NCBI GenBank assembly: GCA_050485405.1
Contig: JBJHBI010000016.1
Span: 4,282-68,281, forward strand
Source of the DNA: Saliniramus sp050485405
GTDB lineage: Bacteria > Pseudomonadota > Alphaproteobacteria > Rhizobiales > Beijerinckiaceae
Length of the DNA: 64,000 nt
Reading direction: 5' to 3'
The notes below the pieces were generated by a model. That model did not search any database. It saw only the letters and a program-made list of their open reading frames with translations, and was not told where the DNA came from. The position numbers were made by a program, and so were the translations under genes. Positions 8,893 through 17,650 of the stretch are shown one piece after another. The first letter of the stretch is position 1, and each line of letters starts with the position of its first letter.

Positions 8893-9921
8893 TCAGGGAC
8901 GCAGATTGTCCGGAATCTCGAGGCCCGCTTCCTCGTAGAAGCGAATCGCACCCGGATGCAGCGGCACCGGCAGACCGTTCAGGGCAACGTCCAGCGACAT
9001 CTCGTTGGTCGCCGGGTGGATCGCCTGCAGGAATCCGAGGTTCTCGAACATCGCCTTGGTGATCTCGTAGACGACGTCTTCCGGCACCGTGTCGTTCACG
9101 GCGAGGAAGTTCGGCTGACCGATCGTGGTGACGTCCTCGTCCTGACCGGGATAGGTGCCGGCGGGAATGTGGAAGGCAGTCCAAAGCGTGCCGAAATCAC
9201 CATTGGCCTGGACGATCTGTTCTTCGGTGAAACCGAGCAGCGTCAGCTCGCCGGGCATCGCGGCGAAGGCGCGCGTTACGCCACCCACCGGAACGCCGGC
9301 AGGCATGGAGGCGGCGGCGATCTGGTTGTTCTGCAGCGCGTCTGCGGAGGGGTTGTAGCCCATATAGACCAGGTCGAACTCCTCGAGCGGCATGCCGAGA
9401 TTGCCCATGATCACGCGGTTGGAATCGAGGGTACCCGAACCCTGCGCGCCCATCGACACGGCCTGCCCCAGGATGTTGCCCATGTCGGAGATCGTGCCGG
9501 TATCGGCATCCGAGGAGCGGATGACGAAGTGTTCGGTATTCTGCCACAGGCTCGTGATCGAACGGATGTTCTCCTGAGGGCCGGCATCGGCCAGCGCGCC
9601 CGTTCCCGTTGCGGCGTAAGCGCCGAACAGGCCCTGAAGAATGGCGAAATCGACCTCGCCCTCACGCATGAGGCGCACGTTCTCACCCGAACCGGCGGAA
9701 CTGATGGCGGAGAGATCGATGCCCATCGTCGGCTGGAGGCGGGTCTTGACGAGCGTCGCGATCGCCACGCCGACCGGATAGTAGGTACCACCGGTCGAAG
9801 CGGTGGCGAGCAGGAAGCTCTGCTCGTCGGCCTGCGCGGTGGTCGCGGGCATGGTGAATGCCAGCGCGCCGACCAGCGCGGTTGCGATCAAGGAACGACG
9901 CATGATATCATTGGTTTTCAT
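8893..9921 (-). CDS. TAXI family TRAP transporter solute-binding protein
   Basis: Periplasmic binding protein that feeds the fused TRAP permease downstream. The 342-residue protein begins with a clear Sec signal peptide (MRRSLIATALVGALAFTMP, cleavage near AQA-DEQ) followed by the family's opening strand FLLATASTGGTYYPVGVAIA. The rest is the two-lobed TAXI fold with EIDFAI-like, GSGENVRLM and YEITKAMFEN segments. The start at 9921 is chosen because a GGGAGGGG ribosome site precedes it by 8 bases; an upstream in-frame start would spoil the signal peptide. Substrates of TAXI proteins are mostly unknown (some bind glutamate, 2-oxoglutarate or other dicarboxylates). Confidence 0.93.
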   Translation of the reverse strand: MKTNDIMRRSLIATALVGALAFTMPATTAQADEQSFLLATASTGGTYYPVGVAIATLVKTRLQPTMGIDLSAISSAGSGENVRLMREGEVDFAILQGLFGAYAATGTGALADAGPQENIRSITSLWQNTEHFVIRSSDADTGTISDMGNILGQAVSMGAQGSGTLDSNRVIMGNLGMPLEEFDLVYMGYNPSADALQNNQIAAASMPAGVPVGGVTRAFAAMPGELTLLGFTEEQIVQANGDFGTLWTAFHIPAGTYPGQDEDVTTIGQPNFLAVNDTVPEDVVYEITKAMFENLGFLQAIHPATNEMSLDVALNGLPVPLHPGAIRFYEEAGLEIPDNLRP

Positions 9922-10176
9922 TGAGAAACCCCTCCCATTGGTGTTTGGCACGGCGCTTTGCCACGCTTTGAACAAATCTTTACGGATGTCCACCGGGAGG
10001 GTCAACAGCCGATACGAAGGCAATCATGCCCAACTTTTGGGCAACCTCGATGCTGCAATGCAACAAATACGCTTCGGTAAATGTTGCCCTTCTTTACCGG
10101 GCTGATCGGCTGCGAAAAAACGTTTGCACCTTCCATGCGTAGACAGCACAACTCCAAAAAAGGTACTCGCAAAGGG

Positions 10177-11010
10177 ATGCTCAGGGTGGAAACGATTACG
10201 ATCACGGGCGGCGGCGGTCTGTCGTTGCAGGCGCGACGCTACGGCAAGCAGGGGACGAAACCCGTCATTTTCCTGCATGGCTGGTCGCAACACCATCTGG
10301 CATTCGCCCAACAATTCGAGGGTTCGCTCGCCGAGGAATTCGATCTGATCGGGCTCGACCTGCGCGGACACGGCGCTTCCGACGCCCCGGACGGTGCCGG
10401 ACATTACGCCGACGGCGATCTGTGGGCCGATGATCTGCACAGGCTGATCACGCAGCTGGAACTCACCGCACCGATCGTCGTGGCCTGGTCCTATGGCGGC
10501 CTCGTCATCGCAGATTATCTGCGCAAATACGGCAATGCGGCCATCGGCGGCGTGAATTTCGTCGGCGCCGCGCTCGTCATCGGCAAGGATTACATCGGCC
10601 CCTATACCGGCGAGACCTTCGTCAAATATGCCGCCAAGGGCATGTCGAAGGATCCGGTGAAGGCGCTCTATGGCATGATCGATTTCGTGCATGCCTGCGC
10701 CGTTAAACCGGTGCCGCAGGCCGCCATCGAGCGCTTCATCGCCTTCAACATGCTGGTGCGCCCCGACATCCGCCGCGCCGTCAGCGCCCGCGACGCCGAT
10801 TACCGGCCCGTTCTCGCCGGCCTCAGCAAGCCCGCTCTCTTTTCCCATGGCGAAGCCGATACCGTGATCATGCCGCAAATGACGCGGGAAGCGGCGGAGA
10901 TCGCCCCGCAGGCGCGCATCTCCTGGTACGAGGGCTGCGGGCACATGCCGTTCCTCGAGGATCAGCCACGTTTCGACGCGGAACTCGCGGCATTCGCCCG
11001 GAGCTGCTGA
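10177..11010 (+). CDS. Alpha/beta-fold hydrolase
   Basis: Probable cytoplasmic serine hydrolase or esterase, about 277 residues. The fold's landmarks are present: the oxyanion strand VIFLHGWSQHH, the LDLRGHGASD loop, the nucleophile elbow WSYGG with Ser about residue 105, an acid in SHGEADTVI, and the catalytic His in GCGHMPFLE near the C terminus. No signal peptide. The substrate is unknown; the family includes non-haem peroxidase-like and ester hydrolases. The start at 10177 (MLRVETITI) gives normal domain spacing; an in-frame ATG at 10135 is possible. It is transcribed divergently from the TAXI gene and ends at a strong hairpin. Confidence 0.8.
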   Translation: MLRVETITITGGGGLSLQARRYGKQGTKPVIFLHGWSQHHLAFAQQFEGSLAEEFDLIGLDLRGHGASDAPDGAGHYADGDLWADDLHRLITQLELTAPIVVAWSYGGLVIADYLRKYGNAAIGGVNFVGAALVIGKDYIGPYTGETFVKYAAKGMSKDPVKALYGMIDFVHACAVKPVPQAAIERFIAFNMLVRPDIRRAVSARDADYRPVLAGLSKPALFSHGEADTVIMPQMTREAAEIAPQARISWYEGCGHMPFLEDQPRFDAELAAFARSC

Positions 11011-11042
11011 GCGCGCGGTGCGACCTTCGTCGCAACGCGCGC
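11011..11042 (+). terminator. 14-bp tetraloop hairpin after the alpha/beta hydrolase
   Basis: GCGCGCGGTGCGAC (11011-11024) pairs with 11029-11042 with a single mismatch around a CTTC tetraloop, starting at the base after the stop codon. There is no T-run after it, so it may act as an RNA 3'-end stabiliser or weak terminator rather than a classical intrinsic terminator. Confidence 0.5.
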
Positions 11043-11135
11043 CTGATCCAGATCAAGGCGGCCTCCATCACGTCGTCATAATTGGCCTTCAGCTTGCATG
11101 AGCAGCGGCGGCGCAATCATGACGAGGAGGAAACG

Positions 11136-11444
11136 ATGCCCAACCGGAAGAAGACCGAGACCGAGTTCGATCCGATGGGGATCGCCCCCGCAATGATGAA
11201 TTGCTGGCGCGTCGCCATGTTCGACATGCCCATGGCCTACGCCCTCGAGATGAATGCCTGCATGAGCCGCTGGATCGCGCATCAGCAGGAATTCATGCGC
11301 AACCTCGCCCAGTCGCGCGATCTCGACGATGTCGCGAGCGCCCAGAAGAAGCTCGTCGAGGAGGCGATCGACGACGCCGAAGCCAACACCGTCGCCTTCC
11401 AGCGCGACATGCGCGCCACCCTCGAATCGACCCGGCTCAACTGA
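11136..11444 (+). CDS. Small phasin-like helical protein
   Basis: A 102-residue, Met-rich, fully helical, hydrophilic protein. Its pattern (a helix with ALEMNACMSRWIAHQQEFM, then RDLDDVASAQKKLVEEAIDDAEANTVAFQRDM) resembles the phasin family, which coats polyhydroxyalkanoate granules: a repeated L/M-x-x-C/A-x-x-W helix followed by a 'ddv...Q..fv..a.....' helix. No PHA synthase or depolymerase gene is in the window, so the assignment rests on the pattern only. GAGGAGG sits 5 bases before the ATG at 11136, and this decides the start over an upstream in-frame codon at 11082. Confidence 0.5.
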   Translation: MPNRKKTETEFDPMGIAPAMMNCWRVAMFDMPMAYALEMNACMSRWIAHQQEFMRNLAQSRDLDDVASAQKKLVEEAIDDAEANTVAFQRDMRATLESTRLN

Positions 11445-11726
11445 GCCGGGGCTCGCCCCTGCCCTGATGGTGTGAGAGGCGCATCTGTCGCGGCGGCGGC
11501 CCCGCATGCCGGGCAGAGGCGGGATTTGCCCGTGGCAGAGGATGCCGCGGAGGAAAACGGCTTCATCAACGCGCGGGCACGTCGTAAAGGAAGTGCCCGC
11601 GGCATCTTCACGCCCTCCCCGCGTTCCGCTGCTCCCGACCTTGACAGGCGGCGCCGAAGCGGTACCTCGCTTTCGAGGCGCGCCGTCGGTTTCCCCGGGC
11701 AGGGCGCGCGTGGAGGAGGAGGTTTG

Positions 11727-12938
11727 ATGATGGTGGTTGCGGTGTCTCGATCCCGTCGCTTGCAGATCTCGCGCTATACCGGAACTGCTGCGCTCGCGCT
11801 TTCGCTCGGCACCCTCGTCGGGCTGGCCGGGCCGGCCTTCATCCCGGGCGCATCCGCCCAGGCTGCCGCCACGCACGAGCGCGTCACGACGCAGGATTAC
11901 GAGCTCCTCGTCGAGACCGTGGCATCGGGGCTCGAACATCCCTGGAGCCTCGCTTTCCTGCCCGATCGCGCGATGCTCGTGACCGAACGCACCGGCGCGA
12001 TCCGCCTCGTCACGCCGGATGGCCGCGTCTCCGGGCCGCTCGCGGGAACGCCGCCCGTCGCAGCCGAGGGCCAGGCGGGCATGCTCGACATCGCGCTCGA
12101 TCCGGATTTCGAGACGAACGGCCTCGTCTACATGGCCTATGCCGAGGAGCGCGACGGCGGGATCGGCCTCACCGTGGCGCGGACCGTGTTCGACCGGGAG
12201 GCCGAGGCCTTTGCCGAACCGGAGGTGATCTTCCGGCAGAACCCCGCCGTCTCGGGCGGGCGCCATCTCGGCTCGCGGCTCGTCTTCCATCCCGACGGTA
12301 CGCTCTTCGTCACCGCAGGTGATCGCGGCAATCATTCCGATGAATCACAGGAGCCGGGCAACCATATCGGCGCGATCATGCGCATCAATCCCGACGGCTC
12401 GATCCCGGCCGGCAATCCCCACGAGACGATGGAAGGCTGGGCGCCGGAAATCTGGTCGATCGGCCATCGCAACGTCCAGGGCGCGACCATCCGCCCGGGA
12501 ACGGAGCAGCTCTGGGCGCATGAGCACGGCGCGCGGGGCGGCGACGAGGTCAACCTGATCGAACCGGGGCTCAATTACGGCTGGCCGGTAATCGCCTTCG
12601 GCACGCATTATTCGGGCGGGCGCATCGGCGTCGGCACGCATCGTGAGGGAATGGAGCAGCCGGTTTTCTATTGGGATCCGGCACTGGCCCCCTCGGGCAT
12701 GACCTTCTATGATGGCGAGGCCTTTCCGCAATGGCAGGGCGATCTGTTCATCGGCGGGCTCGTCAGCCGGGTCGTGTCGCGCCTCACCATGTCGGGAGAT
12801 GCGGTGATTGCGGAGGAGCGCATTCTGGGTGAGCTCGGTGAGCGTTTCCGCGATGTGCGCAGCGGGCCGGACGGCGCGCTCTATCTGCTTACCGATGCCG
12901 CGAACGGGCGTATCCTGCGCGTCGTCCCCGCCCCCTGA
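11727..12938 (+). CDS. PQQ-dependent sugar dehydrogenase (soluble aldose dehydrogenase, YliI type)
   Basis: Periplasmic six-bladed beta-propeller dehydrogenase expected to oxidise aldose sugars with PQQ. The 403-residue protein has a signal peptide (about residues 10-38, ending ASAQA). Family markers are HPWSLAFLPD, GGRHLGSRL with the catalytic His, GDRGN, IMRINPDGS, SIGHRNVQG, HGARGGDEVN and GLNYGWPV; the C terminus reads DGALYLLTDAANGRILRV. The start at 11727 (or 11730) follows a GGAGGAGGAGG ribosome site. No PQQ synthesis genes are in the window, so the cofactor would come from elsewhere. Confidence 0.9.
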   Translation: MMVVAVSRSRRLQISRYTGTAALALSLGTLVGLAGPAFIPGASAQAAATHERVTTQDYELLVETVASGLEHPWSLAFLPDRAMLVTERTGAIRLVTPDGRVSGPLAGTPPVAAEGQAGMLDIALDPDFETNGLVYMAYAEERDGGIGLTVARTVFDREAEAFAEPEVIFRQNPAVSGGRHLGSRLVFHPDGTLFVTAGDRGNHSDESQEPGNHIGAIMRINPDGSIPAGNPHETMEGWAPEIWSIGHRNVQGATIRPGTEQLWAHEHGARGGDEVNLIEPGLNYGWPVIAFGTHYSGGRIGVGTHREGMEQPVFYWDPALAPSGMTFYDGEAFPQWQGDLFIGGLVSRVVSRLTMSGDAVIAEERILGELGERFRDVRSGPDGALYLLTDAANGRILRVVPAP

Positions 12939-12977
12939 GGCTGTCCCTGCGCGCTCCCGGCGCGAGCAAGAGAGATC

Positions 12978-14069
12978 ATGGATCCAGTCACGCATATGGC
13001 GCTCGGCGCCGCTGTCGGTCATCTCGTCGGCGGGCGCCGGCTCGGTTGGGTCGCACCTCTGGCGGGTGCGGCGGCGGCGATCATCCCCGATCTCGACGTC
13101 TTCTGGCCGTTGCCGGAGCGCTCGGTGGAATATTTCACCGTGCATCGGGGCGTCTCGCATTCGCTGTTCTTCGGGCCGGTCGTCGGGGGCCTGATCGGCT
13201 ATGGCGCGGGGCGGCTGCATCGTGCCCTGCGCAGCCGGCGCGGCCAGCCGTTCTCCGATGCGGACGGGCGCGCGGTGACCCGGACCTGGATCGCCATCGT
13301 CGTGCTCGCGATGGTGACGCATGTGCTCAACGACTTCTTCACGATCTACGGCACCCAGCTCTTCGCGCCCTTCAGCGACCGGCAATTCGGCCTGCCCGCC
13401 GTGCCGGTGATCGACCCGGTCTACACGCTGATCCTGATCGCCGGGCTGTTCCTCGCCTGGCGACGCGGCTGGGCCCGACCCGCGGCGCGCGGCATGACGC
13501 TCGGCGCGCTCGTCCTTTCCACGGGCTACCTCCTCCTCGCGCTCGCCCAGAACGATCGCGCCCGCGATCTCGTGCATGCCGATCCGGGCGCGCAGGAGCG
13601 CATCGTCACCGATTACGAGGTGACGACGACGATGTTCTCGCCCTGGCTGCGCCGGATCGTGACGCAGGAAACCGACAGCCTGCATATCGGCTATGTCTCG
13701 ACCGTGCGACCCCGCGAGATCACCTGGACCCGCATCGACCGCGAGCCGGAAGCCGAGGCGCTGGCCGATGCGGCTCTCGCCACGCCCGAAGGCGAAATCT
13801 ATCGCCGTTTCGCGCGCGGCATCATCCATCCGCATATCGTCGAGGGGGATGAAGGCGGGCTCTATCTGCGCATCGGCGACATGCGCTACGCCTCGCCCGG
13901 TGAGGCGATCCGGGGTATGTGGGGCGTGGAATGGCCGCTCGCACAAGGCTCCGACGGGCTCGAAATCGCCGGTGAGGGCTTGCGCTTCATGCAGCGCATG
14001 CGAGCCGATGCCCATGTGCTGCGCGCGCTCTTCCAGGCCAAGGCGGGGCAGGAGAACGGCGTGTTCTGA
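12978..14069 (+). CDS. YdjM-like membrane-bound metal-dependent hydrolase family protein
   Basis: Integral membrane protein of the YdjM/DUF457 family (PF04307), 363 residues. The family's metal-site pattern is present: THMALGAAVGH at the N terminus, IPDLD about residue 38, HRGVSHSLFF about residue 56 and HVLNDFFT about residue 117. Four to five membrane helices fill the first 195 residues. A soluble C-terminal region of about 165 residues follows. The biochemical role of the family is not settled. It starts 39 bases after the sugar dehydrogenase on the same strand and converges on the HPt gene. Confidence 0.8.
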   Translation: MDPVTHMALGAAVGHLVGGRRLGWVAPLAGAAAAIIPDLDVFWPLPERSVEYFTVHRGVSHSLFFGPVVGGLIGYGAGRLHRALRSRRGQPFSDADGRAVTRTWIAIVVLAMVTHVLNDFFTIYGTQLFAPFSDRQFGLPAVPVIDPVYTLILIAGLFLAWRRGWARPAARGMTLGALVLSTGYLLLALAQNDRARDLVHADPGAQERIVTDYEVTTTMFSPWLRRIVTQETDSLHIGYVSTVRPREITWTRIDREPEAEALADAALATPEGEIYRRFARGIIHPHIVEGDEGGLYLRIGDMRYASPGEAIRGMWGVEWPLAQGSDGLEIAGEGLRFMQRMRADAHVLRALFQAKAGQENGVF

Positions 14070-14085
14070 GCCGTTGATCGACGCC

Positions 14086-14607
14086 TCAGCCCGGTTCGCG
14101 CGCGATCGCCTGCGCGACCTTGTCCTCGAGCTCCTGCGCCACGGCCAGCGCCACCGGATCCTGCGGATCGGCATCCGGGCGGATCGCGGCGCGCAGGGCG
14201 GAGATATGGGCCTCGAGCAGCGCGGCGGGCGGCTTCGCGAGGAAACCGATCAGACGCGAGAGCGAGCCGGCGATCCTGCCGACCAGCGGCTGGCCGAGAT
14301 CGGCGGCGCTGCCGCGCAAATCGTGGGCGGCACGCAGCACCTTGTCGCGCGCGGCCTGCGCCTGCGGGCGCGCCTGCCAGGTCGCGTGATGATCGGCGAG
14401 CCGCGCGACGAGAGCCGGCAGTTCCGCGCGATGCCGGCGGCGCACCTGTTCCAGCGCGCGCTCCGCCCGGCTGATCGCGGGTTCGGCTGCCCGATCGTAA
14501 TCGCTGTCCATAACCAGCGCCTTGCGCGCGAGCCGGTTGGGGTTGGGGACGATCTCGACCGCGTTCTGCGCATCAGCTGCCTTGCGGGGCGGGGGGATGA
14601 TCTTCAC
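14086..14607 (-). CDS. Histidine phosphotransfer (HPt) domain protein
   Basis: Small cytoplasmic phosphorelay protein of 173 residues. The HPt signature is HDLRGSAADLG (about residues 95-105), equivalent to the usual HxLKGSSxxLG, with His the phosphorylation site; amphipathic helices flank it on both sides as expected for a four-helix bundle. The N terminus (1-30) is extended and Pro/Asn-rich. Its start overlaps the stop of the upstream response regulator by 4 bases (ATGA), so the two are translationally coupled and presumably work in one relay. No hybrid kinase is adjacent. Confidence 0.8.
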   Translation of the reverse strand: MKIIPPPRKAADAQNAVEIVPNPNRLARKALVMDSDYDRAAEPAISRAERALEQVRRRHRAELPALVARLADHHATWQARPQAQAARDKVLRAAHDLRGSAADLGQPLVGRIAGSLSRLIGFLAKPPAALLEAHISALRAAIRPDADPQDPVALAVAQELEDKVAQAIAREPG

Positions 14608-15113
14608 GGCTCCCCTCCCGTGCGCCCGTCGCCATCGCTATCGCCATCGCCACGCCGCCGCGCCGCGGCCGTATCAGGGCGTTGCGGGCCGAAATAGCCG
14701 GGTGACGCGACGAAGGGGCGCTGGTCGACGGCGAGGCCGAGAAGCTTGTCGTAGAGCACGCGCGGCATCACGGGCTTGACGAGGTAATCGCTGATCCCCG
14801 CATCGCGCGCCACGAGCACGCGCGCCCGCTCGGCATGGGCCGATATCATCAGGATCGGCACGAAGGGGTCGGGGCTGGTCTCGCGATCACGCATCAGGCG
14901 CGTGACGGCGAGGCCGTCGAGGGCGGGCATCTCCCAATCGAGCAGGACGATATCGGGGCGCTCCTCGCGAAACAGGGTGAGCGCGGTCTCGCCGTCCCCC
15001 GCCTGATGGATCGCCTGCGCGCCGAAAGCCTCCAGCATCGCCACGAGGGCAGCGCGCATATAGGCGTCGTCCTCGGCGACGAGAATGGAGAGACGATCGA
15101 ATTCGAGGCGCAT
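14604..15113 (-). CDS. Stand-alone CheY-like response regulator
   Basis: Single receiver domain (about residues 8-128) with acidic pocket LVAEDD, phospho-acceptor Asp in IVLLDWEMPALDG (about residue 56), the conserved Ser/Thr in MISA, and Lys in DYLVKP. A low-complexity tail of about 40 residues (Arg/Asp/Gly-rich) follows and no output domain is visible. It would pass phosphate to or from the HPt protein encoded immediately downstream with a 4-base overlap. Twelve bases separate it from the NAD kinase gene, so all three may share a transcript. Confidence 0.88.
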   Translation of the reverse strand: MRLEFDRLSILVAEDDAYMRAALVAMLEAFGAQAIHQAGDGETALTLFREERPDIVLLDWEMPALDGLAVTRLMRDRETSPDPFVPILMISAHAERARVLVARDAGISDYLVKPVMPRVLYDKLLGLAVDQRPFVASPGYFGPQRPDTAAARRRGDGDSDGDGRTGGEP

Positions 15114-15125
15114 GGCAGCCTCCCC

Positions 15126-15896
15126 TCAGACGCCGAACTGCTCACGCAGGATGCGTTCGTCCAGAGAGTGACCGGGATCGTGCAGCATGACCAGATCGAG
15201 GGAGCGATCCATGGAGATTTCCACATGGGTGACGTCGCGAAACTCGGTATGGTCTGCGACCGCCGCCACGGCGCGATGGCGCGGTTCGATGATCTCGACG
15301 GCGACCCTCGCCTGATTGGGCAGGAGCGCGCCGCGCCAGCGTCGCGGACGAAAGGCGGAGATCGGCATGAGCGTCAGGAGCGGCGCGTTCAAGGGCAGGA
15401 TCGGCCCGCCCACGGATAGGTTGTAGGCGGTCGAGCCGGCGGGCGTGGCGACGAGCAGGCCGTCTGCGACGAGTTCCCCGAGCCGCTCCTTGCCGTCGAT
15501 GGTGATGGAGAGCTTCGCCGCCTGGTGCGTCTCGCGCAGCATCGACACTTCGTTGATGGCGCGCGCCGTATGCGCGTTGCCGTGAATGTCGCGCACGTTG
15601 AGGAGCAGCGGATGCACCACGGAGCGTTCGGCGGCGGCGAGACGCTCCATCAGATCGTTCTCGCTGAAATCGTTCATCAGAAAGCCGACCGAGCCGCGAT
15701 TCATGCCGTAGATCGGCTTGGCGGTACCCATGAACTGGTGCAGCGTCTGCAGCATCAGCCCGTCGCCCCCCAGAGCGACGATGATGTCGGCCTCCTCCGG
15801 CGAGACATGCGGGTAGCGCTCGCCGAGACGCGACAATGCGAGTTCGGCCTCCTTGGAGGAACTCGCCATGAAGGCGATGGTGGCGTCGCGCTGCAT
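15126..15896 (-). CDS. nadK: NAD kinase
   Basis: Phosphorylates NAD to NADP with ATP. The 256-residue protein carries the GGDG motif at residues 43-46 (IIVALGGDGLML), the NRGSVGFLMN strand, NEVSM, and the glycine-rich ATPAGSTAYNLSVGGPILP segment that binds NAD. The chosen ATG (15896) gives the compact alphaproteobacterial NadK length; an upstream in-frame start would add 28 non-conserved residues. It is divergent from cutA and lies upstream of the receiver/HPt pair. Confidence 0.92.
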   Translation of the reverse strand: MQRDATIAFMASSSKEAELALSRLGERYPHVSPEEADIIVALGGDGLMLQTLHQFMGTAKPIYGMNRGSVGFLMNDFSENDLMERLAAAERSVVHPLLLNVRDIHGNAHTARAINEVSMLRETHQAAKLSITIDGKERLGELVADGLLVATPAGSTAYNLSVGGPILPLNAPLLTLMPISAFRPRRWRGALLPNQARVAVEIIEPRHRAVAAVADHTEFRDVTHVEISMDRSLDLVMLHDPGHSLDERILREQFGV

Positions 15897-16042
15897 TCTG
15901 TTTCCCCATCGCCCCTCCCGGTCTTGCTCCGGGTTCGCAGGCCTGTTTTCATCGCCGCGCAGCCCTTGCGGCTGCTTCACGCACCAATCCGGTCCGGCCT
16001 CCCGGGCCGACGATTCGCCGAAGGCTTTTCAAGAGGCATCAT

Positions 16043-16366
16043 ATGGATCAGCCGCTCTTCGTCTATACCACCTTTCCGGATGCGCAGACCGCCGAACGGA
16101 TCGCGGGTGCCCTCGTCGGCGAGAGCCTGTGTGCCTGCGTCAACCTGCTGCCGGGCATGCGCGCGGTCTATCGCTATGAGGGCGCGGTCGCGCAGGACGA
16201 GGAGGTCGCGGCGATCGTGAAGACGCGCGCTGCCCTCGCCGATGCGGTCGAGGCGCGGATCCGGGAGGAGCATCCCTACGACACGCCGGTTCTGTTTCGC
16301 ATTGAGGTCGGCGTGGCGGATGCGGCGACCCGGGCCTGGCTCATGGCCGAGACGGGTGGCGCGTAA
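16043..16366 (+). CDS. cutA: Divalent cation tolerance protein CutA
   Basis: Small trimeric protein linked to copper and other divalent-cation tolerance. The 107-residue product has the typical opening FVYTTFPDAQTAERIAGALV, the CVNLLPGMRAVYRY segment and the signature EEHPYDTPVL. Length and motif order are standard. It converges on the deacetylase-like gene, with 14 bases between stops. Confidence 0.92.
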   Translation: MDQPLFVYTTFPDAQTAERIAGALVGESLCACVNLLPGMRAVYRYEGAVAQDEEVAAIVKTRAALADAVEARIREEHPYDTPVLFRIEVGVADAATRAWLMAETGGA

Positions 16367-16380
16367 CGCCATTGCCGGGC

Positions 16381-17433
16381 TCAGCGCGCGCTCTCGAAGC
16401 CCGTGAGGAAGGCTGCGAGATTGTCCGGCAGCGCGTCGCAGAGATAGCCGCCTTCCTGGACGATCGCCGTCGGCAGGCCGGCGGAGGCGATCAGCCCGCC
16501 CGCCCGCTCGAAGCCCGGGGTCGTCACCTTGAGCGCACCGATCGGATCATGCTCGGACGCATCGAGCCCCAGAGCGACCACCAGCGCATCGGGGGCGTAT
16601 TGCGCAATGCGCGAAAGCCCCTGCTCGATCGCGCGGTGAAACGCGCCGTCGCCCTGGCCGTGCGGGAGGGGGAGGTTGAGGTTGTATCCAATCCCGGCGC
16701 CGGCCCCGGTTTCCTCTGCGTAACCCGCATAATACGGGAAATAGTCCGCCGGATCGGCATGGATCGAGATCGTGAGCACGTCGTCGGCCTCGTAGAAGAT
16801 GCCCTGCGTGCCGTTGCCGTGATGCACGTCGACATCGAGGATCGCGACCCTGGCCGGACGTCCCTCACGGGCGGCGACCTGCGCCTGCATCCGCCGCGCG
16901 GCGATGCCGGAATTGTTGAGAAAGCAGAAGCCGCCCGCGGAATCGGCATAGGCGTGGTGGCCGGGCGGGCGACACAGGGCGTAGGCGAAGCCCTCCGCAA
17001 GTGCCGCATCAAGCGCCGCATCGGCGGTATCCACGGCGGCCTGCGCGCCGCCATGGATCGCAGCCCAGGTCCCGGCGCGGATCGGGGTGGAGGTGTCGGC
17101 GGTGTAGTATCCGAGCAGGCCGAGCAGGCCTTCGGGACGCGTATGCATGTGCGGGCGCGCGAAATGGCCCGAAAGCACTTCGTCCGTAACGCCGGGCAAT
17201 TCGTCGCGACGGCCCCAGGTCTCGCGCAGGAACGCGACGTAACCGGCATCATGCACCGCGAGAATCGGCTCCAGACCATGATCTCCGGCCTCGGCGACGC
17301 GATGTGCGCTGCGGACGGCATCGAGCAGGATCGCATAGCGATCGGCCTGTTCGGGATGCGTGACCATCGTACCGCGACGGAAATAGCGGTCGGGATCGTG
17401 GCGGACGGAGGCGGGGCTGTGGAAGACGCGCAT
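16381..17433 (-). CDS. Histone deacetylase-like amidohydrolase (acetylpolyamine amidohydrolase type)
   Basis: Zinc-dependent deacetylase of the HDAC/acetylpolyamine amidohydrolase family, 350 residues. Active-site signatures are RPPGHHA with the tandem catalytic histidines, GFCFLNNSGIAA, the zinc ligands in ILDVDVHHGNG, and VALGLDASEHDP. A Tyr-containing C-terminal loop (QEGGYLCDALPDN) supplies the transition-state Tyr. Bacterial members remove acetyl groups from polyamines or related amines. It is monocistronic: upstream lies the terminator of the XRE gene, downstream the convergent cutA. Confidence 0.9.
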   Translation of the reverse strand: MRVFHSPASVRHDPDRYFRRGTMVTHPEQADRYAILLDAVRSAHRVAEAGDHGLEPILAVHDAGYVAFLRETWGRRDELPGVTDEVLSGHFARPHMHTRPEGLLGLLGYYTADTSTPIRAGTWAAIHGGAQAAVDTADAALDAALAEGFAYALCRPPGHHAYADSAGGFCFLNNSGIAARRMQAQVAAREGRPARVAILDVDVHHGNGTQGIFYEADDVLTISIHADPADYFPYYAGYAEETGAGAGIGYNLNLPLPHGQGDGAFHRAIEQGLSRIAQYAPDALVVALGLDASEHDPIGALKVTTPGFERAGGLIASAGLPTAIVQEGGYLCDALPDNLAAFLTGFESAR

Positions 17434-17506
17434 GGCTGTTGGGCACCGTTTCTCTGGGCGGGGTGACGCTCACCGGATCAGGCGCCGGATCGCGAGGAAT
17501 GTGGCC

Positions 17507-17539
17507 AAAAAAAAGATCGCCGGGTGTGGCCCGGCGATC
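17507..17539 (-). terminator. Intrinsic terminator of the XRE regulator gene
   Basis: On the minus strand a perfect 10-bp stem (GATCGCCGGG, with the arms at 17515-17524 and 17530-17539) and 5-base loop is followed by eight consecutive T (17514-17507). It lies about 110 bases past the XRE stop. This is one of the clearest terminators in the window. Confidence 0.88.
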
Positions 17540-17650
17540 AATCGGTATTTGTGCAAGATTGCAGGGGCTCGTCCGAGTGGTCTACCCGTAGGCGACGGCG
17601 CCGGCCGGCGCCGCTCGTCGCAGGGTGAACCGCCCGCTCAATTCGAGCGC

